Assembly: GCF_047556435.1 (NCBI RefSeq)
Contig: NZ_CP180210.1
Location: 3,720,001-3,784,000 of the forward strand
Direction of reading: 5' to 3'
Source of the DNA: Alteromonas sp047556435
GTDB taxonomy: Bacteria > Pseudomonadota > Gammaproteobacteria > Enterobacterales > Alteromonadaceae
DNA: 64,000 nucleotides
The position numbers and the translations under genes are program-made. The notes under the pieces were generated by a model. It was not told the DNA's origin and searched no databases. It saw nothing but the letters and a program-made list of their open reading frames with translations. Of this stretch, positions 8,080-17,190 are shown piece by piece. Each line of letters opens with the position of its first letter. Position 1 is the stretch's first letter.

Positions 8080-10233
8080 CTACGTTCTGTTATTTTTCAC
8101 TTCGGTAACCCTGCCGATAAGCCCGAAGAGTTTTGATTTCTCCACGGGCTTTGACAAAAACTCATTCATCCCGGCATCGAGGCACTTCGCTCGGTCTTCG
8201 GCAAAGGCATTCGCCGTAAGCGCAATAATGGGGGTAGCAATGTTCATCTCTCTGATCCGGCGGGTCGCCTCGATGCCATCGACATGCGGCATTTGTAAAT
8301 CCATCAAGATACAATCAAACGACGACAAACAACACGCATCCACCGCCTTCTGACCATCAGAAGCAAGAGTCACGTCGATATTCTCGCTTTCAAGCATCGA
8401 CTTTACTACCTCTGCATTAATCTCGTTGTCTTCCGCCACCAAAATCCGCAAAGTAGACCACGTTTTCAATTCCGGTTCATTGTTTGCTGAGGAAAGCATC
8501 CTGCCCTGAATTTGCAAAATATCGTTTTCTAACGCATCACGTTGAAGTGGCTTTGTATGAGTGCGCCACAATAGCTCTCGAATCTCAGGCTCTGCCTCAA
8601 GATGTTCAAGCACAGCAGAAACGATGATGATATACGGAAGCCTCTCCTGGTACTTCTCCTTCAACATACGCACAGCCTCAACACCATCCATATTCGGCAT
8701 GGAAAGATCCATCAGGATCAGATCAATCTGAGAGATGTCTTCCGATAGCAGCGCGGTTGCTGAATTGTAGACCACATATTGTGCTCCCAGGCCATCGAGA
8801 ATGTGTGCGAGGTATTCCCGGCTGGTCTCCAGATCATCGACGATAGCGCAGGACAAGGTCACCTTGGGAAGAAAAGCTTTCGGCTCGCTCGCGCTCACCG
8901 TTACCGGCAGACTGAACGTAAACTCACTGCCCTTACCTGGCTCTGAGACCACAGAGAGCACCCCTTCCATCAGTTCACATAATTGTTTAGCGACACTCAG
9001 CCCTAGTCCGGTACCACCGTATAAACGTGTTGTAGACTGATCGGCCTGCTCAAATTTATTAAATATACGTTCAAGTTTTTCTTCGCTGATGCCTATTCCG
9101 GTATCAACCACACGACAGATAAGCCAGTGACGTTTGTTTTTCACTTTAAGTGCAACAAATAGAGATACGCTTCCGGTTTCCGTAAATTTCGCGGCGTTGC
9201 TCAGAAGGTTATGTAAAACCTGTGCGATCCGGGTTTCATCACCAATAATATTAACCGGAAGCGGCGTCTCTTTATGGAAGTGAAATGTGAGCCCTTTGCG
9301 CGTGCACGATATTGCCTGCAGCGTAACCACCTCGTCCAGAAGCTGATACAGATTGAATGTAGCATTAGAAATTGTCAGCTTACCTGCTTCTATTTTTGAC
9401 AAGTCCAAGATGTCATTTATCAGCACCAGCAACTGCCGCCCCGAACTTTTGGCCTTATTGAGATATGCTTTACTTTTGTCCGGATTATCCAGAGCCAGTT
9501 CTATCATACCAAACAGACCATTCATTGGAGTGCGCAGCTCATGACTCATGCTCGCAAGAAACTCTGATTTAGCCAGGTTGGCACTTTCTGCTTTACGTTC
9601 GGCTTCCTGTGCAAGAGTAATAGACGATTGCATCTGCGTAAAAGAACGTGATATTTCCCGCTCCATAGGCCGGAAAATTAAAAACCACTCGCAGACCAGG
9701 AGCAGCAAGGTAATCCCCCAGAGGACCGCCTCAATCAGTGTGACAGCATTAACGCGCGCATTGGCCTCTGCTTCATATAGAGTCACAACATCGTTCAGCG
9801 AGATCAGCAGCGAGTTAGTGTTTTGTGGCTGAAATAGTTGCGGAACATCACCGCAGGGGCGTGAATTGATATAGGCGTAGCTGGCCGCAATATAGCGTTT
9901 CACACGCGTATCTAACGCGCTGTTGCCGTAGTATTTATTTGCGATAGCGGTAATATCAGAAATTATTGAAGTGAGGAACTGGTGATTGTCTGCAAACTGT
10001 TCAGTGGCTATTTTCAGTGCCTCATACTCGCTATCACGTTCCCCGCCACACATCGAAAGGCGGTTTACCGCTAGCGCGATGCGCTGTGAGAGCATGCGTT
10101 GTTGACCGGCGCGATTTATAATTTCAGCATCAGTTTTCTGTTCTTCAAAAAGCGACTGCAACAGCAGGGCAGACACAGAAACCATAGCGGCAATAAGTAA
10201 TAACGCCAGAGTGTAGCGCAACCTGACAGACAT
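8080..10233 (-). CDS. Hybrid sensor histidine kinase with PilJ/NarX-type sensor and two receiver domains
   Basis: 717 residues, inner membrane. Membrane helices at about 7-28 and 163-186 enclose a periplasmic PilJ/NarX-like helical domain (RAGQQRMLSQRIAL near 41-54). The HisKA domain has H231 in SHELRTPMNG. The ATPase domain has N342/N346, DTGIG at 377-381 and GGTGLG at 406-411. Receiver 1 has phosphoacceptor D509, receiver 2 D645, both with conserved lysine (TKP, SKP). There is no HPt domain, so phosphate relay would need a separate protein. No response regulator or HPt gene is adjacent; input signal and output are unknown. Confidence 0.9.
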   Translation of the reverse strand: MSVRLRYTLALLLIAAMVSVSALLLQSLFEEQKTDAEIINRAGQQRMLSQRIALAVNRLSMCGGERDSEYEALKIATEQFADNHQFLTSIISDITAIANKYYGNSALDTRVKRYIAASYAYINSRPCGDVPQLFQPQNTNSLLISLNDVVTLYEAEANARVNAVTLIEAVLWGITLLLLVCEWFLIFRPMEREISRSFTQMQSSITLAQEAERKAESANLAKSEFLASMSHELRTPMNGLFGMIELALDNPDKSKAYLNKAKSSGRQLLVLINDILDLSKIEAGKLTISNATFNLYQLLDEVVTLQAISCTRKGLTFHFHKETPLPVNIIGDETRIAQVLHNLLSNAAKFTETGSVSLFVALKVKNKRHWLICRVVDTGIGISEEKLERIFNKFEQADQSTTRLYGGTGLGLSVAKQLCELMEGVLSVVSEPGKGSEFTFSLPVTVSASEPKAFLPKVTLSCAIVDDLETSREYLAHILDGLGAQYVVYNSATALLSEDISQIDLILMDLSMPNMDGVEAVRMLKEKYQERLPYIIIVSAVLEHLEAEPEIRELLWRTHTKPLQRDALENDILQIQGRMLSSANNEPELKTWSTLRILVAEDNEINAEVVKSMLESENIDVTLASDGQKAVDACCLSSFDCILMDLQMPHVDGIEATRRIREMNIATPIIALTANAFAEDRAKCLDAGMNEFLSKPVEKSKLFGLIGRVTEVKNNRT

Positions 10234-10418
10234 ATATTCACTTTATGTGCTCAGAAGATGTAGTCCTAACTGTACCGTAATCTGATTAAAACGCACGAAT
10301 TCACCACCGCATAAATAGTGAATTCATATTGCCACTTCACGCGGGAAAACAGATTAAGCTGCATTTATTGAATAGAAAATATTGCGAGGGAACTGTGATA
10401 CTTCGCAGGGGGGAAAAC

Positions 10419-10446
10419 AAAAAAGGCCGCTTTCGCGACCTTTTTC
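10419..10446 (-). terminator. Terminator of tufB
   Basis: On the minus strand AGGTCGC-GAAA-GCGGCCT (one G-T pair, stable GAAA loop) is followed by a T run, 33 bp after the tufB stop. Confidence 0.9.
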
Positions 10447-10478
10447 TAAGATGACAGTGTGTCTTCTAAATTATCGAA

Positions 10479-11663
10479 TTACTCGATGATTTTAGAAACA
10501 ACACCTGCACCTACTGTACGACCACCTTCACGGATTGCGAAGCGCAGACCTTCTTCCATCGCGATTGGAGCAATCAGCTCAACAACGAATTTCAGGTTGT
10601 CGCCTGGCATTACCATTTCAACGCCGTCAGGCAGTTGAACAGCACCGGTCACGTCAGTTGTACGGAAGTAGAACTGTGGACGATAGCCTTTGAAGAATGG
10701 CGTGTGACGGCCACCTTCGTCTTTGCTCAGTACGTATACTTCAGCTTCGAACTTAGTGTGTGGCGTGATTGAACCTGGCTTCGCCAGTACTTGTCCACGC
10801 TCAACTTCGTCACGCTTAGTACCACGCAGAAGAACACCAACGTTCTCACCAGCACGGCCTTCGTCCAGAAGCTTACGGAACATCTCAACACCGGTACAAG
10901 TTGTCTTCGTAGTGTCTTTCATACCTACGATTTCAACTTCTTCACCCACTTTAACGATACCTTGCTCAACACGACCAGTTACAACAGTACCACGGCCTGA
11001 GATTGAGAATACGTCTTCGATTGGCAGGATGAACGGCTTGTCGATTGCACGCTCTGGCTCTGGAATGTATGAATCCAGTGCTTCACCCAGTTCGATGATT
11101 TTCTTTTCCCACTCTGCATCGCCTTCCAGTGCTTTCAGAGCTGAACCCTGAATTACTGGCAGGTCGTCACCTGGGAAGTCATACTCGTTCAGAAGTTCAC
11201 GAACTTCCATTTCTACCAGCTCAAGCAGCTCTTCATCATCAACCATGTCACATTTGTTCATGAATACGATGATGTAAGGAATACCAACCTGACGACCCAG
11301 CAGGATGTGCTCACGAGTCTGAGGCATAGGACCATCAGTCGCTGCAACTACCAGAATACCACCGTCCATCTGTGCGGCACCGGTGATCATGTTCTTAACG
11401 TAGTCAGCGTGTCCTGGACAGTCTACGTGCGCGTAGTGGCGAGTAGGCGTGTCGTATTCTACGTGTGACGTAGAGATGGTAATACCACGTGCTTTTTCTT
11501 CAGGCGCGTTATCGATCATATCGAATGCGCGAGCTGCACCACCGTAGGTCTTCGCCAGAACAGTAGTGATAGCTGCCGTCAGAGTTGTTTTACCGTGGTC
11601 AACGTGGCCGATTGTACCCACGTTTACGTGGGGTTTCGTACGTTCAAACTTTTCTTTTGCCAT
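10479..11663 (-). CDS. tufB: Elongation factor Tu
   Basis: 394 residues, full length. This GTPase delivers aminoacyl-tRNA to the ribosome. G1 motif GHVDHGKT, G2/G3 (DCPGHADY), NKCD and the three-domain layout are intact. It is the last gene of a thrU-tyrU-glyT-thrT-tufB transcription unit, 68 bp after thrT, which identifies it as the tufB copy. A terminator follows; the secE-nusG genes that follow tufB in E. coli are not present. Confidence 0.98.
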   Translation of the reverse strand: MAKEKFERTKPHVNVGTIGHVDHGKTTLTAAITTVLAKTYGGAARAFDMIDNAPEEKARGITISTSHVEYDTPTRHYAHVDCPGHADYVKNMITGAAQMDGGILVVAATDGPMPQTREHILLGRQVGIPYIIVFMNKCDMVDDEELLELVEMEVRELLNEYDFPGDDLPVIQGSALKALEGDAEWEKKIIELGEALDSYIPEPERAIDKPFILPIEDVFSISGRGTVVTGRVEQGIVKVGEEVEIVGMKDTTKTTCTGVEMFRKLLDEGRAGENVGVLLRGTKRDEVERGQVLAKPGSITPHTKFEAEVYVLSKDEGGRHTPFFKGYRPQFYFRTTDVTGAVQLPDGVEMVMPGDNLKFVVELIAPIAMEEGLRFAIREGGRTVGAGVVSKIIE

Positions 11664-11731
11664 TTCTATTATCCCAGCAAAGTTACTTTAAAAATTTCGA
11701 AAATCTAAACAAACATGAGCTGGGGAGAAAA

Positions 11732-11807
11732 TGGTGCTGATAGGCAGATTCGAACTGCCGACCTCACCCTTACCAAGGGTGCGCTCTACCAACTGAGCTA
11801 TATCAGC
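11732..11807 (-). tRNA. thrT: tRNA-Thr (GGT)
   Basis: A 76-nt cloverleaf: acceptor GCTGATA/TATCAGC, anticodon loop TTGGTAA, GTTCGAATC T-loop, and encoded CCA. It is the fourth tRNA of the tufB operon. Confidence 0.97.
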
Positions 11808-11814
11808 ACTGATT

Positions 11815-11889
<75 letters not shown>

Positions 11890-11924
11890 AAATCCTAATT
11901 CTCTGGCCACCTCATAAGAGAAAG

Positions 11925-12009
11925 TGGTGGAGGGGGCAGGATTCGAACCTGCGAAGGCTGAGCCGGCAGATTTACAGTCTGCTCCCGTTGACCGCTTGGG
12001 TACCCCTCC
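11925..12009 (-). tRNA. tyrU: tRNA-Tyr (GTA)
   Basis: An 85-nt class II tRNA with a long variable arm. Anticodon stem-loop GCAGACTGTAAATCTGC gives GTA; acceptor GGAGGGG pairs with CCCCTCC; CCA is encoded. Second tRNA of the tufB operon. Confidence 0.97.
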
Positions 12010-12016
12010 AGATTGA

Positions 12017-12092
<76 letters not shown>

Positions 12093-12112
12093 ACTGCATC
12101 AAGTGGGTGCGC

Positions 12113-12141
12113 ATTCTAGAGTAATGATTTACTCCGTGCAA
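12113..12141 (-). promoter_or_regulatory. Stable-RNA promoter of the thrU-tufB operon
   Basis: Minus strand: -35 TTGCAC, 17-bp spacer, -10 TAGAAT, then a GC-rich GCGCACCC discriminator typical of stringently controlled promoters. The spacer holds an inverted repeat, GAGTAA-atca-TTACTC. The -10 and discriminator start match the rrn P1 promoter of this window. Confidence 0.85.
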
Positions 12142-12213
12142 TAGCCTTTTGCGAAAAATTTTCATTTTTCTGTTTAAGTGCTAAATATTTAACCACTCAA
12201 ACATTTTGTTACG

Positions 12214-12951
12214 CTAAGAGATTTCTCTCTTCGCATAGCGGGCAAGGCCTTGCACCACCAAATTCGCGGCGAGGATGCTACCACCGCTTTCAGGGAATGC
12301 AAACAGTTTTTTGTCTCCACCGCCTAATATAACGTCAAAATCGGTTTGTTTGCTGTTTAAATAAGCAATAGCGCTTAAAAATACACCTTGCACTGCTGCC
12401 AGGCAGCCATTTGCCACACACATTTGTGTACTTATTCCAGGCTGTAACTTGTCAGGAACTGACTCATCACCAAAGACTCTTTTTGTGGAATTAATTAATC
12501 CATTTCGCATTGAGTGAAAGCCAGGAGTGATCCAACCGCCTAAATGTTGACCATTAAAAACAAAGTCAGTGGTGATTGCCGTCCCCACATCAATGACACA
12601 AAACGCCTTTTTTTTCGTCATACCGGCGCCGGCAATCATTGCAAGCCAGCGATCGACGCCCATTGTCGCAGGATTTTCATAGCTGTTTGTTATGCCGAAT
12701 GCCGACTTTTCTGTATTTACCACTTCCAGACGGATGTTTTTGCCCTCAACTATCTGCCTGAGTGCATCTACAGCGGCCTCTTCTCTTACACTGGCGACGT
12801 AAATAAGCTTACAGCCAGCACGTGTCAGAGGCTCATAGAGCGCTTCTATCGTACCAACAGCTATTGGCTCGTTATCTGCGTCTGGTAGTGCACAATATTT
12901 TATGCGGGTGTTCCCGATATCAACCAGAAAAATCTCTTCGTCATTGACCAC
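12214..12951 (-). CDS. coaX: Type III pantothenate kinase
   Basis: About 245 residues; catalyses the first step of coenzyme A synthesis (pantothenate phosphorylation) in the cytoplasm. The phosphate-binding DIGNTRIKY is at the N-terminus, GVDRWLAMIAG and CVIDVGTAITTDF follow, as in the ASKHA-fold CoaX family. I choose GTG 12951, which has GGAGAGG about 9 nt upstream and overlaps the birA 3' end by 11 nt; the ATG at 12972 or the longer frame from 13023 would add residues unrelated to the family. Cotranscribed with murB and birA. Confidence 0.9.
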   Translation of the reverse strand: MVNDEEIFLVDIGNTRIKYCALPDADNEPIAVGTIEALYEPLTRAGCKLIYVASVREEAAVDALRQIVEGKNIRLEVVNTEKSAFGITNSYENPATMGVDRWLAMIAGAGMTKKKAFCVIDVGTAITTDFVFNGQHLGGWITPGFHSMRNGLINSTKRVFGDESVPDKLQPGISTQMCVANGCLAAVQGVFLSAIAYLNSKQTDFDVILGGGDKKLFAFPESGGSILAANLVVQGLARYAKREIS

Positions 12952-13927
12952 GTAAACTAACCTCTCCGCCATGAAAGCGGGTAATACCGTCACTCGTTTC
13001 AACCAACAAGGCGCCACTGGCATCTACACCGCGGTCAATGCCTGAAAATCGCTTTTCCCCCATTTGCAAGACAATGGTTTTGTCTGCGTATAAGTCCATG
13101 GCTTGCCATATGGGCGCAAAAGGCCCAAATCCTTGTTGTGAGAACTGTGGTAGCAAACGCCACAGAGAAGAGATTATTGCGCCGGCTAATTGATTCCTGT
13201 CCGGGGCCTGGCCAAGGTAGGATGCAAGGTCATTGTGGGGCTGGCCAACATCGTACTGGTTTTCAGGCATACAAACGTTCAAGCCAATACCAATAACGGA
13301 ATGCGCGGTGGCGCCGATCTGACCTTCAACTTCTATGAGGATCCCGGCAAGTTTTTTGCCCTGAAGATAAACATCGTTTGGCCATTTCAGCTGTGCCTCA
13401 TCGATACCGACAGATTTTAACCCCTCACATACAGCAAGACCTACTAGTAACGACAATCCTGCCATACTCTGGTAACCATCAGGAAAAGACCAGTACATCG
13501 AGAAAGTCAGACTACCACCGACAGGCGCCAGCCACTGGCGGCCGTGACGTCCACGACCAGCGGTCTGTACTTCAGCCAGTACCACATCCCCATTAGCCAG
13601 GTTATGCGGCGCATTGACAATACGCTTTTTCAATTCCGTATTAGTGGAAGGTAATACAGACTGCACGTCCACCAACGCCATGCGCGAAGACGGCAGGTAC
13701 TTTTTAATGAGATCAGCGTTGAGCAAATCGAATCCTCGCTCCAATCGGTACCCCTTACCCTTCACTTTAAACACGTCTAATCCCCAGTCAGAGAGCTGAG
13801 TAATATGGCCAGCCACCGCCGTGCGCGACAAGTTCACCTCTTGAGCTATCGCTTCACCAGAATGAAAATGACCATCTGATAGCACCGAAAGTATGTGCTG
13901 TCGAATCAGCTTTGATGCCTGTCTCAT
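12941..13927 (-). CDS. birA: Biotin--protein ligase / biotin operon repressor
   Basis: 328 residues, bifunctional form. Residues 1-65 are a winged helix (SRTAVAGHITQL) for repression of bio genes. The catalytic domain has GRGRHGR at 124-130, the KWPNDVYL segment at 181-188 and KKLAGILIE after it. It activates biotin as biotinyl-AMP and transfers it to the acetyl-CoA carboxylase carrier. Its start overlaps the murB stop by 4 nt (ATGA). Confidence 0.96.
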   Translation of the reverse strand: MRQASKLIRQHILSVLSDGHFHSGEAIAQEVNLSRTAVAGHITQLSDWGLDVFKVKGKGYRLERGFDLLNADLIKKYLPSSRMALVDVQSVLPSTNTELKKRIVNAPHNLANGDVVLAEVQTAGRGRHGRQWLAPVGGSLTFSMYWSFPDGYQSMAGLSLLVGLAVCEGLKSVGIDEAQLKWPNDVYLQGKKLAGILIEVEGQIGATAHSVIGIGLNVCMPENQYDVGQPHNDLASYLGQAPDRNQLAGAIISSLWRLLPQFSQQGFGPFAPIWQAMDLYADKTIVLQMGEKRFSGIDRGVDASGALLVETSDGITRFHGGEVSLRGQ

Positions 13928-14916
13928 AATTCGATAAGCCCTTCTTTACCTACCAGCCTGACCTCTGGCTCTAGCGTAATACTAAACCGCCCTTGCACAG
14001 ACAGCATTATTTCTCTGGCTAATGACACAAGATCCTTCCCCGTCGCACCACCGGTATTGGTAAGTACAAGCGGCTGTGTGGGATGACAACGTACACCGTT
14101 AATCGCCCTGCCCTTGAACCCAAGTTTATCTATCAGCCATGCCGCAGGAACCTTTGTGTGATCGGTGCCTACCGCATAACCTGGTACATCATTATATTTA
14201 TTGCTAAGCACAGCATAATGATGGTTTTCAATAATAGGGTTTTTAAAGAAGCTGCCGGCATTGCCGAATTGTGCAGGATCGGGAAGTTTGGCTTTACGGA
14301 TCCTGATGACTTCTTCAAAAATTTTGTCTGGGGTTGGGCTTTCTAAAGCAGCAAGCTCACCATAGGTTGTCACTACCTCATTTTGTTTCGGCAAGCTGAA
14401 GTTCACATGAGTAATTAATGTTTCACCTGCGAGATCATGTTTGAAAACACTGTCCCGGTAGCCAAATTGACATTGCTGTGCAGACAATTCGAAGTGAGCT
14501 TTATCAGAAAAAGCCACACCTTCTACAGACGAGATGAATGTTTCCACCTCAACACCGTACGCTCCAATATTCTGGATAGGACATGCCCCAACAGATCCGG
14601 GGATCAATGCAAGATTTTCCAGACCATACCATCCGTTTTTGACACATGTGGCTACCAGTTCATGCCAGTTTTCACCTGCCCCAACTCTTAATTCGTGTGC
14701 TTTTGCAGTTTCAGTGTGTTCGATACCGAGTATTCTGTTGATCAGGACCTGGCCCTCAAAGTCCTTGAGAAAAATCGTGTTACTGCCACCGCCAAGTAAA
14801 TAATTTGAGGTGTATTGAGAGCGCGCAGCAAAGAACGAAGTAATATCTGAAAATGGCGTTATTTGCTGGCTGGAAGCACTCAGCCCAAAGGTATGATAAG
14901 ACTGCAGAGAAGGCAT
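13924..14916 (-). CDS. murB: UDP-N-acetylenolpyruvoylglucosamine reductase
   Basis: 330 residues; FAD enzyme that reduces the enolpyruvyl group to give UDP-MurNAc in cytoplasmic peptidoglycan synthesis. Seen: flavin-binding YLLGGGSNTIF (39-49), IPGSVGACPIQNIGAYG (105-121), the catalytic serine S222 in NAGSFFKNP, and the C-terminal LEPEVRLVG with the catalytic glutamate. Type I MurB like E. coli. First gene of murB-birA-coaX. Confidence 0.96.
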   Translation of the reverse strand: MPSLQSYHTFGLSASSQQITPFSDITSFFAARSQYTSNYLLGGGSNTIFLKDFEGQVLINRILGIEHTETAKAHELRVGAGENWHELVATCVKNGWYGLENLALIPGSVGACPIQNIGAYGVEVETFISSVEGVAFSDKAHFELSAQQCQFGYRDSVFKHDLAGETLITHVNFSLPKQNEVVTTYGELAALESPTPDKIFEEVIRIRKAKLPDPAQFGNAGSFFKNPIIENHHYAVLSNKYNDVPGYAVGTDHTKVPAAWLIDKLGFKGRAINGVRCHPTQPLVLTNTGGATGKDLVSLAREIMLSVQGRFSITLEPEVRLVGKEGLIEL

Positions 14917-15001
14917 ACTTTGGCCATATAGTTTTACAATATGCGCTATGGTAGGCGAAGGCGAGCCTGAAAGAAAGCAGACCGCGCTGGTGTGTAGCTG
15001 T

Positions 15002-15352
15002 TTATTCCCTACTTCGAGTAAGATTACCAGCGCTTACTCGAAATGTTTTATGCAGACGAGAAAGACTGAGAAATATGAGAACGCCTATCGCTGTAAATAA
15101 TATATCTACAACATCAAAAGTGCGCGACGTAATAAAAAACTGTAAACACTCATATAGTACTAAGCCGATGCCAACGCCTATGGCTTCATTAGCTTTCACT
15201 TCTCCCGAGAAAATGCCGAGCAGTGAACAGCACAACAAAACCGCATTCGTATTCGGGAGGTTGTGATAAAAGGGAACAAGAAGCTCGGTCCCTTCGTGAA
15301 GGTAGCCGAAGAGAAAGAAAATGCAGGTTAACGTAAAATAATAAGCTTTCAT
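15002..15352 (-). CDS. Small VanZ-like membrane protein
   Basis: 116 residues with about four hydrophobic segments. The pattern YECLQFF followed by RTFDVVDILFTAIGV resembles the end of VanZ-like proteins, a family of unclear function linked in some cases to lipid-glycopeptide resistance. It begins 34 bp after the double-glycine peptide gene, same strand, with a hairpin in the gap, so it may be cotranscribed. An immunity or accessory role for that peptide is speculation from position alone. Confidence 0.5.
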   Translation of the reverse strand: MKAYYFTLTCIFFLFGYLHEGTELLVPFYHNLPNTNAVLLCCSLLGIFSGEVKANEAIGVGIGLVLYECLQFFITSRTFDVVDILFTAIGVLIFLSLSRLHKTFRVSAGNLTRSRE

Positions 15353-15360
15353 TGTGAAAC

Positions 15361-15378
15361 GCCTGCCCGCAGGCAGGC
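15361..15378 (-). other. Intergenic hairpin between peptide and VanZ-like genes
   Basis: GCCTGC (15361-15366) pairs with GCAGGC (15373-15378). No T run follows, so it could lower read-through or stabilise the upstream peptide mRNA instead of fully terminating. Confidence 0.5.
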
Positions 15379-15386
15379 TGTCGTCA

Positions 15387-15578
15387 TCAGGTTAACTTAC
15401 GATACCAGTAGCGAAAAGACGCCTTTGTCGCTGCCCAACTATTACTGAAATAACGATCGATCGCAGGTTTGCCACCGATAGATTCATACACATAAGAACC
15501 CGCCACACCTACAACAATGGCGGCTGGTATACCGCCCCCGGTTACCTGCATCTGTTCTCTGCACATAATTTCTTTCAT
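15387..15578 (-). CDS. Short peptide with double-glycine-type leader (bacteriocin-like)
   Basis: 63 residues with an excellent ribosome binding site (AAGGAGG, 5 nt before ATG). The N-terminus MKEIMCREQMQVTGG fits a double-glycine leader: GG at -2/-1, V at -4, E at -8, hydrophobic at -12. The predicted 48-residue mature part starts with a small-residue hydrophobic stretch (IPAAIVVGVAGSYVY) and ends basic and aromatic (SFRYWYRKLT), as in class II bacteriocins or microcins. No C39 peptidase transporter is in the window. Position -7 is Q instead of L, the main deviation. Confidence 0.6.
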   Translation of the reverse strand: MKEIMCREQMQVTGGGIPAAIVVGVAGSYVYESIGGKPAIDRYFSNSWAATKASFRYWYRKLT

Positions 15579-15960
15579 GTTTCCTCCTTAAAACAAGCAG
15601 CCTCATGCTGCAGTAACAGTCTATCAACCTGTTTAAATATGCATACTGTATTTAAGGCGTGAAATTCGAATACCGTAAGCTAAATAAAACCAATCACGAT
15701 TTCTTTTAAGTTTTAGCAAAATAGTTAGTAAAGCTCATTGTGTGAATATACAGCCAAGTATGATGATGTAATTTGGCCTACTATGTCGAAATGACTACAG
15801 CCCATCCGACTAAGAAGGACGTAGACTGTTGTTCTATTTAGCGGGACGAGGTTTTTGCTATTTCATCAATAACTACTCTCGTGTATTACACATACCTGGC
15901 CCCAAAAATACAGGATAAGGAAAGCTTTTGTTATGTCGTAAATTGCCTGCCCTGTTCCGA
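15579..15960. other. Intergenic region
   Basis: A/T-rich, no gene seen. It should contain the promoter of the double-glycine peptide gene; a small hairpin GCAGC-N5-GCTGC lies close to the ribosome binding site (about 15599-15613). Nothing else is recognisable. Confidence 0.5.
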
Positions 15961-16419
15961 TTACCGGTTAATTTTATGACAGCTTGCACAAGCGCCTGCA
16001 ACCTTACCTGCAAAATAATACCGGGGCTCCTCGAGAGAGGCAGCACTGCGGGCTTTATCAACTGAAGAAATGAAATCGCGCATGTGGTCCTCCATAAAAG
16101 GGTGGTTAGCGCCTCCTGAGCCAGCCTGTAACTCAGAGCCAATGCGGTGAATTTCAGATAATGCACTTACTACTTCCTCACGTATAGCATCACCATTGTC
16201 ACCTTGTTCTGCGACACTGTGCTGGAGAGCGCCGTCGAGTATGCAGATCTGAATTGCCATCTCAGACATGCTTGACTGTAACTTTTCGCTATCTATGTAT
16301 TTAAAGTCAGGTGGATAAGTGACTTATCTGAATGACGAGTACATGCTGCTGCACCCTACAACTGCGGCCAGTCCCACAAATATACAAAAATACTTTATCG
16401 CGTTCTTGCTCATCGCCAT
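15961..16419 (-). pseudogene. Lipoprotein monohaem cytochrome c, interrupted by an in-frame TAA
   Basis: Reading from ATG 16419 (GAGG upstream), residues 1-31 are a lipoprotein signal ending in VVGC-SS. Codon 32 is TAA (16324-16326). The same frame then runs on without another stop for 120 residues to a C-terminal haem motif CASCH. The segment right after the stop (VTYPPDFKYID) reads like normal protein, and the fragment from ATG 16269 lacks any export signal, which c-type cytochromes need. So this is best read as one gene of 152 residues killed by a single nonsense change, or a sequencing error. Confidence 0.72.
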
Positions 16420-16596
16420 GCCCTCAACCAGATTTTGCTTATGGTACACAAATGACGAAATGCGGCATAACACGCATCTTATCACTGACCACAGTATAGC
16501 TGTTGGCACTGGCGGGATGCTGTCTCATTATCCCTAACGTGATTTTTGATCAATAATTTGGAATAGTTACACGCCGGACAAAGCAGCGTTATCCGG

Positions 16597-17190
16597 CTAG
16601 CCGATATTTAATCCGCAGATCAGTTGTTGGAGGTAAGGCACAAGCTCCTCTTCAAACCAGGGATTTTTATAAAACCAGCGGTTGTTTCGGCCGGATGGGT
16701 GAGGCAAGACGATGTCGGTAGGGGATAGCCTGCGCCAGTCAGCCACGGCACTGGTAAGCGTAGCGTAATGAGGTAAATAGTGGCTTTGCGCGTACCTGCC
16801 GATATATATGCGCAACTCAGGATTTAACGCATTTAAAAACTGAGGGTGCCACAGTGGCGCGCAAGGCTTTAGAGGCGGAGCATCAGCACCATTTTTGTAT
16901 CCTGGAAAACAAAAACTCATCGGAATGACAGATACGCCGTCAGCACCGTAAAACTGCGCTTCAGATAAACCTAGCCAGGAACGAAGCCGTTCTCCTGACG
17001 CATCATTCCAGGCGATACCGGATTCATGTGCCAATCGCCCCGGAGCCTGACTGATTAGCGCTATCTTAGATTTAGGGTTGAGAAAGAATACTGGGTTGGG
17101 CTTATGAGTTATTAAGTCGCTGCAGTGACGGCATGCAGAAGCACGTTTTGCTAGCTGCAGTCCATCTCTATGATTATTATCTGATGCCAA
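16597..17190 (-). CDS. Uracil-DNA glycosylase superfamily protein
   Basis: 197 residues. Motif A-like APGRLAHESGIAWND near residues 49-63, CRHC near the N-terminus, and motif B-like LPHPSGRNNRW near the end match the single-domain uracil-DNA-glycosylase-like proteins related to families 4/5 and the MUG group. Base-excision activity is likely but not proven. Only two of the N-terminal cysteines of a Fe-S cluster site are clear. Confidence 0.8.
   Translation of the reverse strand: MASDNNHRDGLQLAKRASACRHCSDLITHKPNPVFFLNPKSKIALISQAPGRLAHESGIAWNDASGERLRSWLGLSEAQFYGADGVSVIPMSFCFPGYKNGADAPPLKPCAPLWHPQFLNALNPELRIYIGRYAQSHYLPHYATLTSAVADWRRLSPTDIVLPHPSGRNNRWFYKNPWFEEELVPYLQQLICGLNIG

Noticed and set aside
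15961..16269. A separate short cytoplasmic cytochrome gene starting at ATG 16269
   Set aside because: A CxxCH protein without export signal makes little sense, and the upstream part in the same frame supplies a lipoprotein signal; read as one broken gene.
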